62,928 bases of DNA from SZUA-521 sp041738285. Lineage in GTDB: Bacteria > Pseudomonadota > Gammaproteobacteria > Pseudomonadales > Azotimanducaceae. Made by a program: the position numbers and the translations under genes. Below the pieces are notes generated by a model. That model was not told where the DNA came from. It saw only the letters and a program-made list of their open reading frames with translations, and did no database searches. The first letter of the stretch is position 1. Each line of letters starts with the position of its first letter. The stretch lies in assembly GCA_041738285.1 (NCBI GenBank), contig JBGSQB010000220.1, positions 1 to 62,928 on the forward strand, given 5' to 3'. Shown here piece by piece: positions 7,590-15,735 of the stretch.

Positions 7590-8123
7590 TTACGGTCTTG
7601 CGGGCCGCGCCGCGCGTCGCTCGTCAGCGGTGACAGTGCCATCACCATTGGCATCGAGTTCGGCGGCGCGCTTGACGAAGGGCGGGTACTCGGTGGCGTC
7701 GAGTACGCCGTCCTTGTTCGCGTCCATATGGTCGAAGGCTGCACTGCGGCGCAGCTGCCACACCTTGGCCTTGAGCTGATCGAATTCGGCTGTGGACAGC
7801 TGACCGCTAGCGTCGGCATCGAGCGCCTTGAACAACTCGGCTCGGGCTTCGGGCGAATCGTCCATGCCGGGATGCATACGGCGATGGCCCCTCTGCTTGC
7901 CGGGCGGATGTGCGGGCTCTGCCGCCGCAAACTCGTCGCGACTGATCGTGTCGTTGCCGTCGGCGTCGGCCGCCTCGAACAGTTCCGCGCCGCGCGCCTT
8001 GATCTGTTCCACGTCCATCGTGCGCGCCGGCTTGGCGGGTGCATCGGCGAGGGCTGTCAGTCCGGCGACGGCGGCGGTTACGGCCAGAACGGCAGGGATG
8101 GCGAAGCGTTTGATCGTTTTCAT
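7590..8123 (-). CDS. Secreted protein with four EF-hands
   Basis: This is a 177-residue exported protein. The signal peptide MKTIKRFAIPAVLAVTAAVAGLTALA supports the start at 8123 over the in-frame start at 8192, which would overlap greB. Four canonical 12-residue loops are visible: DADGNDTISRDE (53-64), DADASGQLSTAE (102-113), DANKDGVLDATE (134-145) and DANGDGTVTADE (157-168). They have the expected acidic residues at positions 1, 3, 5 and 12, except that position 5 is Asn in the first loop and Ser in the second. A His/Arg-rich linker (KQRGHRRMHPGMDD) separates loops 1 and 2. It heads the ECF sigma operon. A 10-base palindrome GGTCATGACC (8126-8135) lies right before the start. Confidence 0.9.
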   Translation of the reverse strand: MKTIKRFAIPAVLAVTAAVAGLTALADAPAKPARTMDVEQIKARGAELFEAADADGNDTISRDEFAAAEPAHPPGKQRGHRRMHPGMDDSPEARAELFKALDADASGQLSTAEFDQLKAKVWQLRRSAAFDHMDANKDGVLDATEYPPFVKRAAELDANGDGTVTADERRAARPARP

Positions 8124-8188
8124 CGGGTCATGACCTTGTGAGTGAGTGACGCCCCTTCTTACGACTGAGCAGCCAGAATCCGTCGCAT

Positions 8189-8686
8189 TCATTCGTAACG
8201 AATTGTTTCGATGGCGAAGATGCGGTCGCCCCCCGCGAGACTCACGGTGACTTCGTCGTCCACGCGTTTGCCGAGCAACGCCTTGGCGATTGGCGAGTCG
8301 ACACTGATGTACTCGGCGTTGCTGTCGAATTCATCCGGCCCGACCAATCGCCATCGCCGGCGCGCGTTCGTGTCGTCGATCAACTCGACCCAGGCGCCGA
8401 AGAAGATCCGGCTGCGGTCGGGCGGGGCGCGTTCGACCACGGTCAACTCATCGAGGCGCTTGGACAGGTAGCGGATGCGCGCGTCGGTCTCGCGCAGTTG
8501 CTTCTTGCCGTAGATGTACTCGGCGTTTTCCGATCGGTCGCCGAGCGCCGCCGCCTCGGCGACCTTGCGGGTGATCTCCGGGCGCACGGTCTTCCACAGG
8601 TGTTTGAGTTCCGCGGTGAGTCGCGCGTGTCCGCGGGGTGTGATGTATGCGCTCGACGGCGGACGCGGTGCACGGTAGCGGCTCAT
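8189..8686 (-). CDS. greB: Transcription elongation factor GreB
   Basis: GreB binds the secondary channel of RNA polymerase and stimulates cleavage of backtracked RNA. The 165-residue protein has the coiled-coil tip signature GDRSENAEYIYGKKQLRE (49-66), including acidic tip residues Asp50 and Glu53. The FKBP-like C-terminal domain contains the typical VDSPIAKALLGKRVDDEV. YIYGKK rather than the GreA form favours GreB. Its stop lies 65 bases upstream of the EF-hand gene, so read-through into the sigma operon is possible but unproven. Confidence 0.94.
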   Translation of the reverse strand: MSRYRAPRPPSSAYITPRGHARLTAELKHLWKTVRPEITRKVAEAAALGDRSENAEYIYGKKQLRETDARIRYLSKRLDELTVVERAPPDRSRIFFGAWVELIDDTNARRRWRLVGPDEFDSNAEYISVDSPIAKALLGKRVDDEVTVSLAGGDRIFAIETIRYE

Positions 8687-8872
8687 GGCCTGCGGGCCCG
8701 CGGCGAGCGCCGTCTGGTCGGATTCCGGGCTGTCTCGGCCCGGTAATTTCGATCAGGCATAAAGAGTCGCTGTATAGACCGAAAACATCTAGGCAGTTCC
8801 AAAGTCCGTCAAGAATCGGTCCATATACTCGGGCAAGGCAAACCGTCCGGACGACTTCGCAGGAGGGATACC

Positions 8873-9424
8873 ATGCGGCGACTCTACTATCTGGCCGACG
8901 ACCTCGAAACCACCAAGCGCGTGTCCGATGCGCTGCATTTCGAAGGTATTCGCGATCTTCACTTTCATGTGCTCGCCAAGGATGAAGCGGGGCTGTACCA
9001 GCACCGTATTCACTCGGCGACCACCTATCAGCAGCTCGACATGATTCACACCGGAGAGCAGTTCGCCCTGGTCGGCGTGCTGGTCGGCCTAGCGGCGGGC
9101 ATCGCCAGTTCCCTGCTGCAACCGTTTCCCTGGGAGACGAATGTGCTCACAGTGGTGCTGATGGTGCTGCTCGGCGGCTTCTTTGGCGCCTGGCAGGGCG
9201 GTATGGTGGGGCTGAGTCGGGAAAGCTACAAGCTGGCACCGTTTCACGACGACATCGAAGCCGGCCGCTACCTGATCATGGTGGATGTCAAAGCCGACAA
9301 TCGCTCGCGAGTGCGGGAGATGATGAACATGCGCTTCTCGAGCGTGCAGCGTTGCGGCAGCACCAGCACGTTCATCAATCCGTTCGAGCGCGCGGTGAAG
9401 GTGTACCACCAGAACACGCACTGA
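8873..9424 (+). CDS. Conserved membrane protein of unknown function
   Basis: The 183-residue protein begins after a strong AGGAGG site (about 8865). Residues 1-60 are soluble with a ferredoxin-like strand pattern (MRRLYYLADDLETTKRVSDALHFEGIRDLHFHVL). Two membrane segments follow: QFALVGVLVGLAAGIASSLL and VLTVVLMVLLGGFFGAWQGGMVGL. A second soluble part (RYLIMVDVKADNRSRVREMM) resembles the first half. The layout, a small sensory-looking domain on each side of a Gly-rich hairpin, recalls ACT-like or 'general stress protein 17M' type proteins, but no function can be given. It is monocistronic and divergent from greB. Confidence 0.75.
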   Translation: MRRLYYLADDLETTKRVSDALHFEGIRDLHFHVLAKDEAGLYQHRIHSATTYQQLDMIHTGEQFALVGVLVGLAAGIASSLLQPFPWETNVLTVVLMVLLGGFFGAWQGGMVGLSRESYKLAPFHDDIEAGRYLIMVDVKADNRSRVREMMNMRFSSVQRCGSTSTFINPFERAVKVYHQNTH

Positions 9425-9443
9425 CGGTTCGTGCGTTGGATGG

Positions 9444-10463
9444 TCAGGTTGGCTGACGCGGCAGGCTCGCCACCCGCTCCCAGATGCCGTGAGCAACTTT
9501 GCGGTCGATGGGTCGGGCATCGAGGATCGAGTGATCGAGACGCTCGGCCCGTGCGTAATCGCCCGCGTGCAGTAGTACGTCGATGAATACCTCGCGCGTG
9601 ATGCCGAGGTCGTCGGGGTGCGCGGCGACACGCGAGTCTGCAATCAGTCGATGCACGTTGTCAGGTGCGTTGTTCTGCAGCACGCTCATCGCCATGACGC
9701 ACAGGGCAATGAGTTCGCCATGCATGAGTGAACGACCGGTGTGATGCTCGAACGCGTAGCCGAGGAAGTGTTCCGACCCCTCTTCGAATCGTGAATGCCC
9801 GAGTCGGGCACACATGGCGCCAATGCGCTGATAGGCTGAGCTCAACCACCGCACCGCGTCTGGCTCGACGTTGGCAATCCCGGAGCAATGCAACTCGAGT
9901 TCGCGGAGCAGTCGTCGACCGAGCGCGGCGCCGCCTTCGTGCCAGGGGTGGCCGTGCTTGGCCGCCACGGCCAGTGCCCAGTCCCTGAGCCCCGTGTGGC
10001 ACGACAACACATCACCGATGCCGGCGCGATTGAGGCGTGCGGGGGCCGAACGCACGAGATTCACATCGAGCACCACGAAGTCGGCGCGCACGTTGCCGAT
10101 GTAGCTCACTTTGCGCGCGTCGCGCACACCGATTGTATCGGTGAACGCCGCGTCCACCGACGTGATCGACGGCACCTGGACCAATGGCTTGCCCGTTCGC
10201 CAGGCGATGTACTTCGCGGTGTCGATCGCCGAGCCACCGCCGATGCCGATCACGACTTCGGAGGCCGGCTCATCGAGCAGCAACGACTCGACGTGAGCGC
10301 GCTCCATGTTGCCGGCAACAATGCACCGTGCGGGCGGCGGCACATCGGGTGCAATCGATCGCCAGGGCGGATCATTGACGCACACGGTGTAGCGACCGCA
10401 TTGCGCCAGGAACGCAGCGGTATCCATCTCGCGTATCGAAAATCCGTCCGGATCGAGCTCCAT
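9444..10463 (-). CDS. Iron-containing alcohol dehydrogenase family protein, glycerol-1-phosphate dehydrogenase-like
   Basis: This is a 339-residue dehydrogenase of the Fe-ADH/DHQ-synthase fold. VIGIGGGSAIDTAKYIAWRTGKPLVQVPSITSVDAAFTDTIG is the NAD-binding GGGS motif plus the following active-site strand. SCHTGLRDW and a late GYAFEHHTGRSLMHGELIAL supply the expected Asp/His metal ligands. The nearest familiar enzymes are sn-glycerol-1-phosphate dehydrogenases (EgsA/AraM), which reduce dihydroxyacetone phosphate, or glycerol dehydrogenase. That would fit an operon in which an aldolase may release DHAP. Start ATG 10463 lies 4 bases after the aminotransferase stop. It is the last gene of the six-gene operon. 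Confidence 0.82.
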   Translation of the reverse strand: MELDPDGFSIREMDTAAFLAQCGRYTVCVNDPPWRSIAPDVPPPARCIVAGNMERAHVESLLLDEPASEVVIGIGGGSAIDTAKYIAWRTGKPLVQVPSITSVDAAFTDTIGVRDARKVSYIGNVRADFVVLDVNLVRSAPARLNRAGIGDVLSCHTGLRDWALAVAAKHGHPWHEGGAALGRRLLRELELHCSGIANVEPDAVRWLSSAYQRIGAMCARLGHSRFEEGSEHFLGYAFEHHTGRSLMHGELIALCVMAMSVLQNNAPDNVHRLIADSRVAAHPDDLGITREVFIDVLLHAGDYARAERLDHSILDARPIDRKVAHGIWERVASLPRQPT

Positions 10464-10467
10464 CACG

Positions 10468-11682
10468 CTACGGCAGCTCGTTGAGGTTGCTTTGAATTTT
10501 GTCGAGCGCCTCCGCAAGCATCAGCGCGTCGGATTCGCTCCCCATCAACAGCATGTGTTTCGCCCACAGCGTCTCGGCCGCAAGCGCGGTGGTCACGGGC
10601 AGTTCGAGCGCGCCATAGTTGACCGGCATGCGCCGATGCCGGGGCGCGAATCCATCGGGCCGTGCAAACGTTGCGAGTTGGTGAATCGGCGGATAGCTCA
10701 TGGTGAGCGGAATGCCTTCAGCCTTCAGCGCGGCCAGAACGCGGTCGCGCGATGCACCGAACACGGCCTCGTCGATACGCAGGACGTAGCAGTAGTAGCC
10801 CTGCGATGTGGTGCGCGCGTCGCGCGCCTGGGGATGCACGCCCGGGATTCGCGCGAGCGCCGTGTTCAGTGCCAGCGCATTGCGATTGCGGCACGCATTC
10901 TGCGAATCGAACCGCTCGAGCTGACCGAGCAGCACCGCCGCCTGCCACTCGGTCATGCGGAAATTGCCACCGAGCGCGAAGTGACTGTAGAACCATTCGC
11001 CCGGCCGTCGGCCGCAGTCCGCATACGATCGGATGAGCGCTGCAGGTGCTGCGTCCCGCACGCTGATCGCGCCGCCTTCGCCCGCGGTCAGCAGTTTCGA
11101 TTGCTGGAACGACCAGGTACCCGCGGCGCCGAATCCGCCGACCGGCCGATCGCGATACATCGATCCATGCGCATGTGCGCAGTCCTCGATCAAGGCTATG
11201 TTGTGGCGTTTGCACAGATCGACGAGTGCGTCCATGTCACACGGCAGACCGGCGACGTGCACTGCGATCAATGCGCGCGTGCGGGGCGTGATCGCCGCCT
11301 CGGCCGCAGCGGGGTCGATGCAGAACGTGGTCGGATCGACATCGACCAGCACGGGCACGGCGTTGACCGTGGCAACAGCCGAGGCGCTGGCGAGAAACGT
11401 GTAGTCGGGGACGATCACTTCGTCGCCCTCGCCGATACCGAGCCCTAGTAGTGCAACTTCAATGGCGTGGGTGCCATTGGTGACGGCAACGCAGTTGGGC
11501 ACACCGCATCGACCTGCCCATGCCGACTCGAACTCACGCGCGCGCGTTCCCTCGCTGCTCCACCACCGGTTCGAGTGCAACACTTCGAGCAGGCGCCGTT
11601 CTTCCGCCGCGTCGAACTGGGGCCATTGTGGGTACGGTTGCGAACGGACCGGGCTGCCGCCGCGAATGGCGAGATGCGCCAT
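10468..11682 (-). CDS. DegT/DnrJ/EryC1/StrS (AHBA synthase-like) aminotransferase
   Basis: This is a PLP-dependent sugar or polyol aminotransferase of 404 residues. VTNGTHAIEVALLGLGIGEGDEVIVPDYTFLASASAV, LIEDCAHAHGS with the cofactor Asp near 167, and SFQQSKLLTAGEGGAI with the Schiff-base Lys near 196 are all present. The opening WPQFDAAEERRLLEVLHSNRWWS resembles 3-amino-5-hydroxybenzoate synthase and StsC/BtrR-type cyclitol aminotransferases more than nucleotide-sugar enzymes. The frame is open much further upstream, but MAHLAIRGG at 11682 fits the family and clears the upstream gene by 4 bases. The likely substrate is an oxo-polyol handled by its operon partners. Confidence 0.88.
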   Translation of the reverse strand: MAHLAIRGGSPVRSQPYPQWPQFDAAEERRLLEVLHSNRWWSSEGTRAREFESAWAGRCGVPNCVAVTNGTHAIEVALLGLGIGEGDEVIVPDYTFLASASAVATVNAVPVLVDVDPTTFCIDPAAAEAAITPRTRALIAVHVAGLPCDMDALVDLCKRHNIALIEDCAHAHGSMYRDRPVGGFGAAGTWSFQQSKLLTAGEGGAISVRDAAPAALIRSYADCGRRPGEWFYSHFALGGNFRMTEWQAAVLLGQLERFDSQNACRNRNALALNTALARIPGVHPQARDARTTSQGYYCYVLRIDEAVFGASRDRVLAALKAEGIPLTMSYPPIHQLATFARPDGFAPRHRRMPVNYGALELPVTTALAAETLWAKHMLLMGSESDALMLAEALDKIQSNLNELP

Positions 11683-11686
11683 TGAA

Positions 11687-12505
11687 TTACTCCTGCTCGA
11701 TGCCGAAGAAACGTTCCATGCCGCCAAATCGCACCACCCTGAACTCTTCGGCGAATGCGAGGCCATGACCCTTTCCGGTCGCCCGAGCGCCGGCCGTGAC
11801 CATGCGCGTGACCAGTTCACGCAGGTCCCCATGCGCCGCTGCCTCCAGCGCATCGATCTGCTTACCACCGGTGGCGGCCTGCAGGCGCAGTTGATGCACG
11901 AGGTGCCGCAGCATCGTCTGGTGCGCAAGCGCGGCTTCGATTTTCGCGTCGAGCGTTGGTGCGATGTCGATCGGCGTAGTCACTTCGACGAGGCGGCGCG
12001 CGAAGTACCAGCGCTCGTACACACCGTGAGGTGCCAGACCTTCATTGAAATGCTCCGGGTGGTGCTTGTCGAACTGCGCGGTCCAATAGGTTTCGTCCAC
12101 TGCTTGAGCGATGCGGATGTGGTCCTGATTGTCTTCATGGAAGGCGCCGTACGGATCGAAGCTGATCACTGCGTAGGGTCGCACGCGACGGACGTGGTAG
12201 ATGAACCGTTCGCGCAGCTGAGTTTCCGCAACGTCCGCCAGCCGATCGGTTTCGTAGCCGAGATCAACGATCTCATCGAATCCAAGGACTTTCGCCGCCG
12301 CGCGCAGCTCGCGGCTGTTCGCCTCGATCGTTCGCTCGACATCCATGCCCACTGAGTCGTAACGATCGTCGGTAACGCGCAGCAATACGAGGCGCGCACC
12401 CGCATCGGCCATGCGCCGCAGCGTCCCGCCAATGAAGAGCGCTGCGTCGTCGGCGTGTGCGACGATGACCAGTACGGTTCGCCCTGCATTGGGGAGGATG
12501 TTCAT
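11687..12505 (-). CDS. PIG-L (LmbE) family deacetylase
   Basis: This is a 272-residue metal-dependent N-deacetylase of the GlcNAc-PI de-N-acetylase/MshB/BshB family. The first metal motif reads AHADDAALFIGG (about 16-27) in place of the usual AHPDDE, keeping His17 and both Asp residues. The second motif HEDNQDH has its terminal His near 129. Family members remove acetyl groups from amino sugars or pseudo-disaccharides. One base separates it from the amidase stop. Next to an aminotransferase and an amidase, it suggests an N-acylated amino-polyol intermediate, which is inference. Confidence 0.87.
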   Translation of the reverse strand: MNILPNAGRTVLVIVAHADDAALFIGGTLRRMADAGARLVLLRVTDDRYDSVGMDVERTIEANSRELRAAAKVLGFDEIVDLGYETDRLADVAETQLRERFIYHVRRVRPYAVISFDPYGAFHEDNQDHIRIAQAVDETYWTAQFDKHHPEHFNEGLAPHGVYERWYFARRLVEVTTPIDIAPTLDAKIEAALAHQTMLRHLVHQLRLQAATGGKQIDALEAAAHGDLRELVTRMVTAGARATGKGHGLAFAEEFRVVRFGGMERFFGIEQE

Positions 12506-12506
12506 G

Positions 12507-13919
12507 TCAGGAGAACTGCGGGCAGAGACGCGGCCAAGGCTGCGACGCCTCGTAGCGCGTGGCGGCCGCCAGCAGCAGATCTTCTCGATAGCGCGGCCCG
12601 ATCACCTGCAATCCGATTGGTAATCCTTCGACGGTGATGCCAGCCGGAACACTGATCGCGGGCAGATTGACGAGATTCGCGAGCATTCCGTGTACGGCCA
12701 TCATGCCGGCGTGCACGTCACGGTCGCCGATTCGGGTCGGCATGGGTCCTTCGGCGGCAAATGGCGGTCCGGCAACCATCGGGGTCAACAGGAAGTCGAC
12801 GCCATTGAGCAACAGTGCGACCCGCTCCACGATCCTGCGGCGCTGGGATTCGACGGCCGCGAATTTCGGCAGCGTCACGCGTTGCGTGGAACGCCAGCTC
12901 GGAGCGACCAGCGGATCGAGCGCTGCAAGCTGCTGCTGCCAGAGGTCGGTCGGCATGTCGACGAACATGTCTGCGCCTTCCATGCGCGCATAGGTCACGG
13001 TGAAGTCCTCGAGTTTGAACATCTGATCGATGAGTTCACCTTCGATCGCCGTGACGAACGCATGTGCAGCACGTTCACACAAGCGCGCGACTTCCGGATC
13101 GACCACCGCAAAACCGAGATCGGCCGTGAATACCGCGCGCAGTCCCTTGCACGATATGCGTTCGATTGAATCGACGAACGAAACCGATGGTGCCGGGAGC
13201 GCCGTGCGATCGCGGGCGTCCGGTCCCGCCATCACGTCGAGTAACAGTGCCGTGTCGGCAACGGTCGTGGTGAGACTTCCGACTACGGCGTTCTGCGCGA
13301 GGTGGGTAACACCATACGTTGGAATGCGGCCGTACGTGCACTTCAGGCCGACGAGCCCGGTTGAACTCGCCGGGGTACGGATGGAACCGCCGCCATCGCT
13401 CGCTGTGCAGAAGGGGGTCAGACCCGCAGTGACCGCTGCCGCTGATCCGCCGCTCGATCCGCCTGGAGTACAGGCGCGATTCCAAGGGTTGCGGGTGACG
13501 CCGAGCGCAGGGCTTGCCGTATAGGCCCACGCGCCGAACTCCGGCGCGGCCGTTTTGCCGATCGGGATTGCGCCCGCAGCACGCAGGCGTGCGACATGGA
13601 TATCGTCGCGCGTCACCGGGGGTTGATCCTGAAACCATCGCGAGCCGCGGGTGGTCGGCATGCCGGCACAGTCTTCGAGGTCCTTGACGCCGAACGGCAC
13701 GCCGGCCAGTGCACCCAGTGTGTGGACATCACCGCGACGCACGACGTCGTCAACGCTGCGCGCCGCGCGTAGCGCAGCAGACGCATCGAGATGGACGAAC
13801 GCGTTCAGATCTCCGTTGTACTTTGCGATCCGCGCCAGACATTCGCCGAGCAGCGTTTCTGCGCTGCGCTCACCGCTGCGAATCAGTCGCGCCGCTTCCA
13901 AAGCATCCGGCATCGTCAT
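12507..13919 (-). CDS. Amidase signature family protein
   Basis: This is a 470-residue Ser-cisSer-Lys amidohydrolase. Lys79 lies in GVPFGVKDLED, cis-Ser155 in PGGSSGGSAAAV and nucleophile Ser179 in DGGGSIRTPAS; the spacings match those of FAAH. No aspartyl/glutamyl-tRNA partner genes (gatB, gatC) are present, so it is a stand-alone amidase rather than GatA. Start 13919 shares ATGA with the mtnA-like stop; an ATG two codons later (13913) is equally usable. Its position inside an aminotransferase/deacetylase operon suggests it cleaves an amide of the pathway compound. Confidence 0.9.
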   Translation of the reverse strand: MTMPDALEAARLIRSGERSAETLLGECLARIAKYNGDLNAFVHLDASAALRAARSVDDVVRRGDVHTLGALAGVPFGVKDLEDCAGMPTTRGSRWFQDQPPVTRDDIHVARLRAAGAIPIGKTAAPEFGAWAYTASPALGVTRNPWNRACTPGGSSGGSAAAVTAGLTPFCTASDGGGSIRTPASSTGLVGLKCTYGRIPTYGVTHLAQNAVVGSLTTTVADTALLLDVMAGPDARDRTALPAPSVSFVDSIERISCKGLRAVFTADLGFAVVDPEVARLCERAAHAFVTAIEGELIDQMFKLEDFTVTYARMEGADMFVDMPTDLWQQQLAALDPLVAPSWRSTQRVTLPKFAAVESQRRRIVERVALLLNGVDFLLTPMVAGPPFAAEGPMPTRIGDRDVHAGMMAVHGMLANLVNLPAISVPAGITVEGLPIGLQVIGPRYREDLLLAAATRYEASQPWPRLCPQFS

Positions 13920-14965
13920 CGTCGACTCCCCTGAAACGTGGCGTTGAGATCGAATGGTGGGCGAAAGAGGCCACGATCGGTGATGAAGCCTGTCACAAGG
14001 GTGTGGGGTGTCACGTCGAAGGCGGGGTTGCGCACTTTCACACCGGGCGCCGCAACATCGGTACCTGCGATTCGGGTCACTTCCTCGCCGGCACGCTCTT
14101 CGATGATCACATCATCGCCGCGCGCTGTCGCAGCATCAAAGGTGGACGACGGACAAGCGACGTAGAAGGGTATACCGAAGTGACGCGCCGCAATCGCGAC
14201 GGCTGATGTGCCAATTTTGTTGATCACATCGCCATTGGCCGTCACGCGATCGGTACCGACGATCACGCAATCGATCGCGCCCTCTGCCATGAGATGCGCC
14301 GCCGCGTTGTCGCAGATCAATGTGACATCGAGCCCACCGCGTGACAGTTCCCATGCCGTCAGGCGGCTACCTTGCAGGAGCGGCCGCGTTTCATCGACGT
14401 ATACTCGAAACGCCGTGCCGTGCGCATGAGCCATGTAGAGCGGAGCGGTTGCGGTACCAAGTTCCGACACCGCGAGCGCACCTGCATTGCTGTGGGTGAG
14501 GATGCCGCGGCCCGGCGCGATGAGCGAACGACCGTATTCGCCAATCGCGCGACAGATCGCGCGATCTTCGACATGGATCGCTTCCGCCTCAGCGGCCAGC
14601 GCCTGCTGAAGCAACACCAGATCGTTGGTGTTGGCAGTCGTCGCGACGCGGCGCATGCGTTGCATGGCCCAATGGAGGTTGACCGCAGTGGGGCGGGCCG
14701 CACCGATCAGTGCGCATACATGTGCAAGTGTCTCGTTGAACTGTTCGACGGACTCGTGCTCGGCGGTTGCCATCGCGACCACCACACCGTAGGCGGCGGC
14801 AATCCCGATCGCCGGTGCGCCGCGCACCTTGAGTTGTCGGATGGCATCGCGCACCGCCGTCGCCGAGGCCATGCGCTCGAATACGACGCGATGCGGCAAC
14901 TGGGTCTGATCTAGCAGCTCGAGCACGCCGTCATGCCAGCGGATCGGTTCGGGGGTGGTGCTCAT
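13916..14965 (-). CDS. MtnA-like sugar-1-phosphate isomerase with altered active site
   Basis: This 349-residue protein matches S-methyl-5-thioribose-1-phosphate isomerase (aIF2B-related). It has KVRGAPAIGIAAAYG near 46-60, MAHAHGTAFRVYVDETRPLLQGSRLTAWEL, and GTDRVTANGDVINKIGTSAVAI with the catalytic Asp. However, the catalytic Cys of the family (THCNAGALA) is Ser here: ILTHSNAGALAV near 155-166. That makes ordinary MtnA activity doubtful. MSTTPEPIRW at 14965 shares ATGA with the class II aldolase stop and is chosen over the 15223 start, whose extra N-terminal residues look non-coding. In the normal pathway it would give a ribulose-1-phosphate-type ketose for the aldolase. Confidence 0.86.
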   Translation of the reverse strand: MSTTPEPIRWHDGVLELLDQTQLPHRVVFERMASATAVRDAIRQLKVRGAPAIGIAAAYGVVVAMATAEHESVEQFNETLAHVCALIGAARPTAVNLHWAMQRMRRVATTANTNDLVLLQQALAAEAEAIHVEDRAICRAIGEYGRSLIAPGRGILTHSNAGALAVSELGTATAPLYMAHAHGTAFRVYVDETRPLLQGSRLTAWELSRGGLDVTLICDNAAAHLMAEGAIDCVIVGTDRVTANGDVINKIGTSAVAIAARHFGIPFYVACPSSTFDAATARGDDVIIEERAGEEVTRIAGTDVAAPGVKVRNPAFDVTPHTLVTGFITDRGLFRPPFDLNATFQGSRR

Positions 14966-15615
14966 GGTGCGAGCGCCTTGGCACGCGCGGCCAAATCGAG
15001 CAACCCATCGACCGTCTGGCTGAGCTGCGCGCCGCAAGCGAACACCCCGTCTTCGTGTCCGGGCGTCGCGAAGATCAGCTGATTGCCCACGCGCGCACCA
15101 AGCAATTCCTCGACGTCGCGCGCCAGCTGCGGCGACCCATAGGACGTTGCCCGTCCGGTACTGGCGAGGCCCAAGGCAGCTGCGTTGCGCCATAGCGCGG
15201 GCGCGTGCACATGTAGAACGCACTGAATGTCTGCAGCGGCCGTGTAGACCACACCGTGGGTGACTGTCTCCGAAGACGGCGGCAGATCACCGGTTACACA
15301 CGCATGGAAAGTCGCAGTGTCGAACCGATCGATGCGTGGCCAGGCCGTGGCGTCCAGACGCGGTGCGTCGATCGCCTGGCTCGCGCTGATGAAGAAGCGA
15401 TCCGCGTTGCCCGGATCGCGAACGCTCATGTTCCCGAAGGCATAGCCGCCATAGCGATTCGCGGATCGACCCACCATGCCGGCCTTGCATAGCCGCTGTC
15501 GTGAGGCCTCGAGACGAGCGAGCAGGGCCGAATCGACGCGGTCAGAGGCGCTCGCCGATCGCAGCTCGAAGCGGAATTGAATGACGCCTTCTGATTGGTT
15601 ATTCCGACTGTCCAT
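14962..15615 (-). CDS. Class II aldolase/adducin family protein
   Basis: The 217-residue zinc enzyme has PPSSETVTH with Glu116, LHVHA with His135 and His137, and GHEDG with His187. These are the same spacings as Glu73, His92, His94 and about His155 in L-fuculose-1-phosphate aldolase, although the last gap is shorter there (61 against 50). GNMSVRD is the phosphate-binding loop. Members cleave ketose-1-phosphates to DHAP plus an aldehyde, or dehydrate methylthioribulose-1-phosphate (MtnB). It is the first gene of the operon and is coupled to the isomerase, so it most likely acts on the isomerase product. MtnB cannot be excluded from sequence alone. Confidence 0.85.
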   Translation of the reverse strand: MDSRNNQSEGVIQFRFELRSASASDRVDSALLARLEASRQRLCKAGMVGRSANRYGGYAFGNMSVRDPGNADRFFISASQAIDAPRLDATAWPRIDRFDTATFHACVTGDLPPSSETVTHGVVYTAAADIQCVLHVHAPALWRNAAALGLASTGRATSYGSPQLARDVEELLGARVGNQLIFATPGHEDGVFACGAQLSQTVDGLLDLAARAKALAP

Positions 15616-15704
15616 CGCATCGAGACTCGTGACGCTGTGGCTAGCATGCCCGTTGTTTGGCGCGAAATCATGCGCCTCATTGAGTTAGCCGACCACATGT
15701 AATA

Positions 15705-15716
15705 TAACGGACGTTA
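15705..15716. promoter_or_regulatory. TetR-type operator upstream of the LLM monooxygenase gene
   Basis: TAACGGACGTTA is a perfect 5+2+5 inverted repeat ending 19 bases before the ATG at 15736. It lies in the divergent gap between the aldolase operon and the monooxygenase. A close variant, ATAACAGCCGTTAT, is found at 17500-17513 before the TonB receptor. The TetR gene lies between these two genes, making it the best candidate for binding both. Confidence 0.7.
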
Positions 15717-15735
15717 CGTCAAAAATGAGGTCGCG

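Noticed and set aside
9444..15615. Reading the operon as an aminoglycoside or ansamycin (AHBA) cluster
   Set aside because: No deoxy-scyllo-inosose synthase, glycosyltransferase, polyketide synthase or DAHP-type genes are present. The DegT and PIG-L resemblance alone is not enough.
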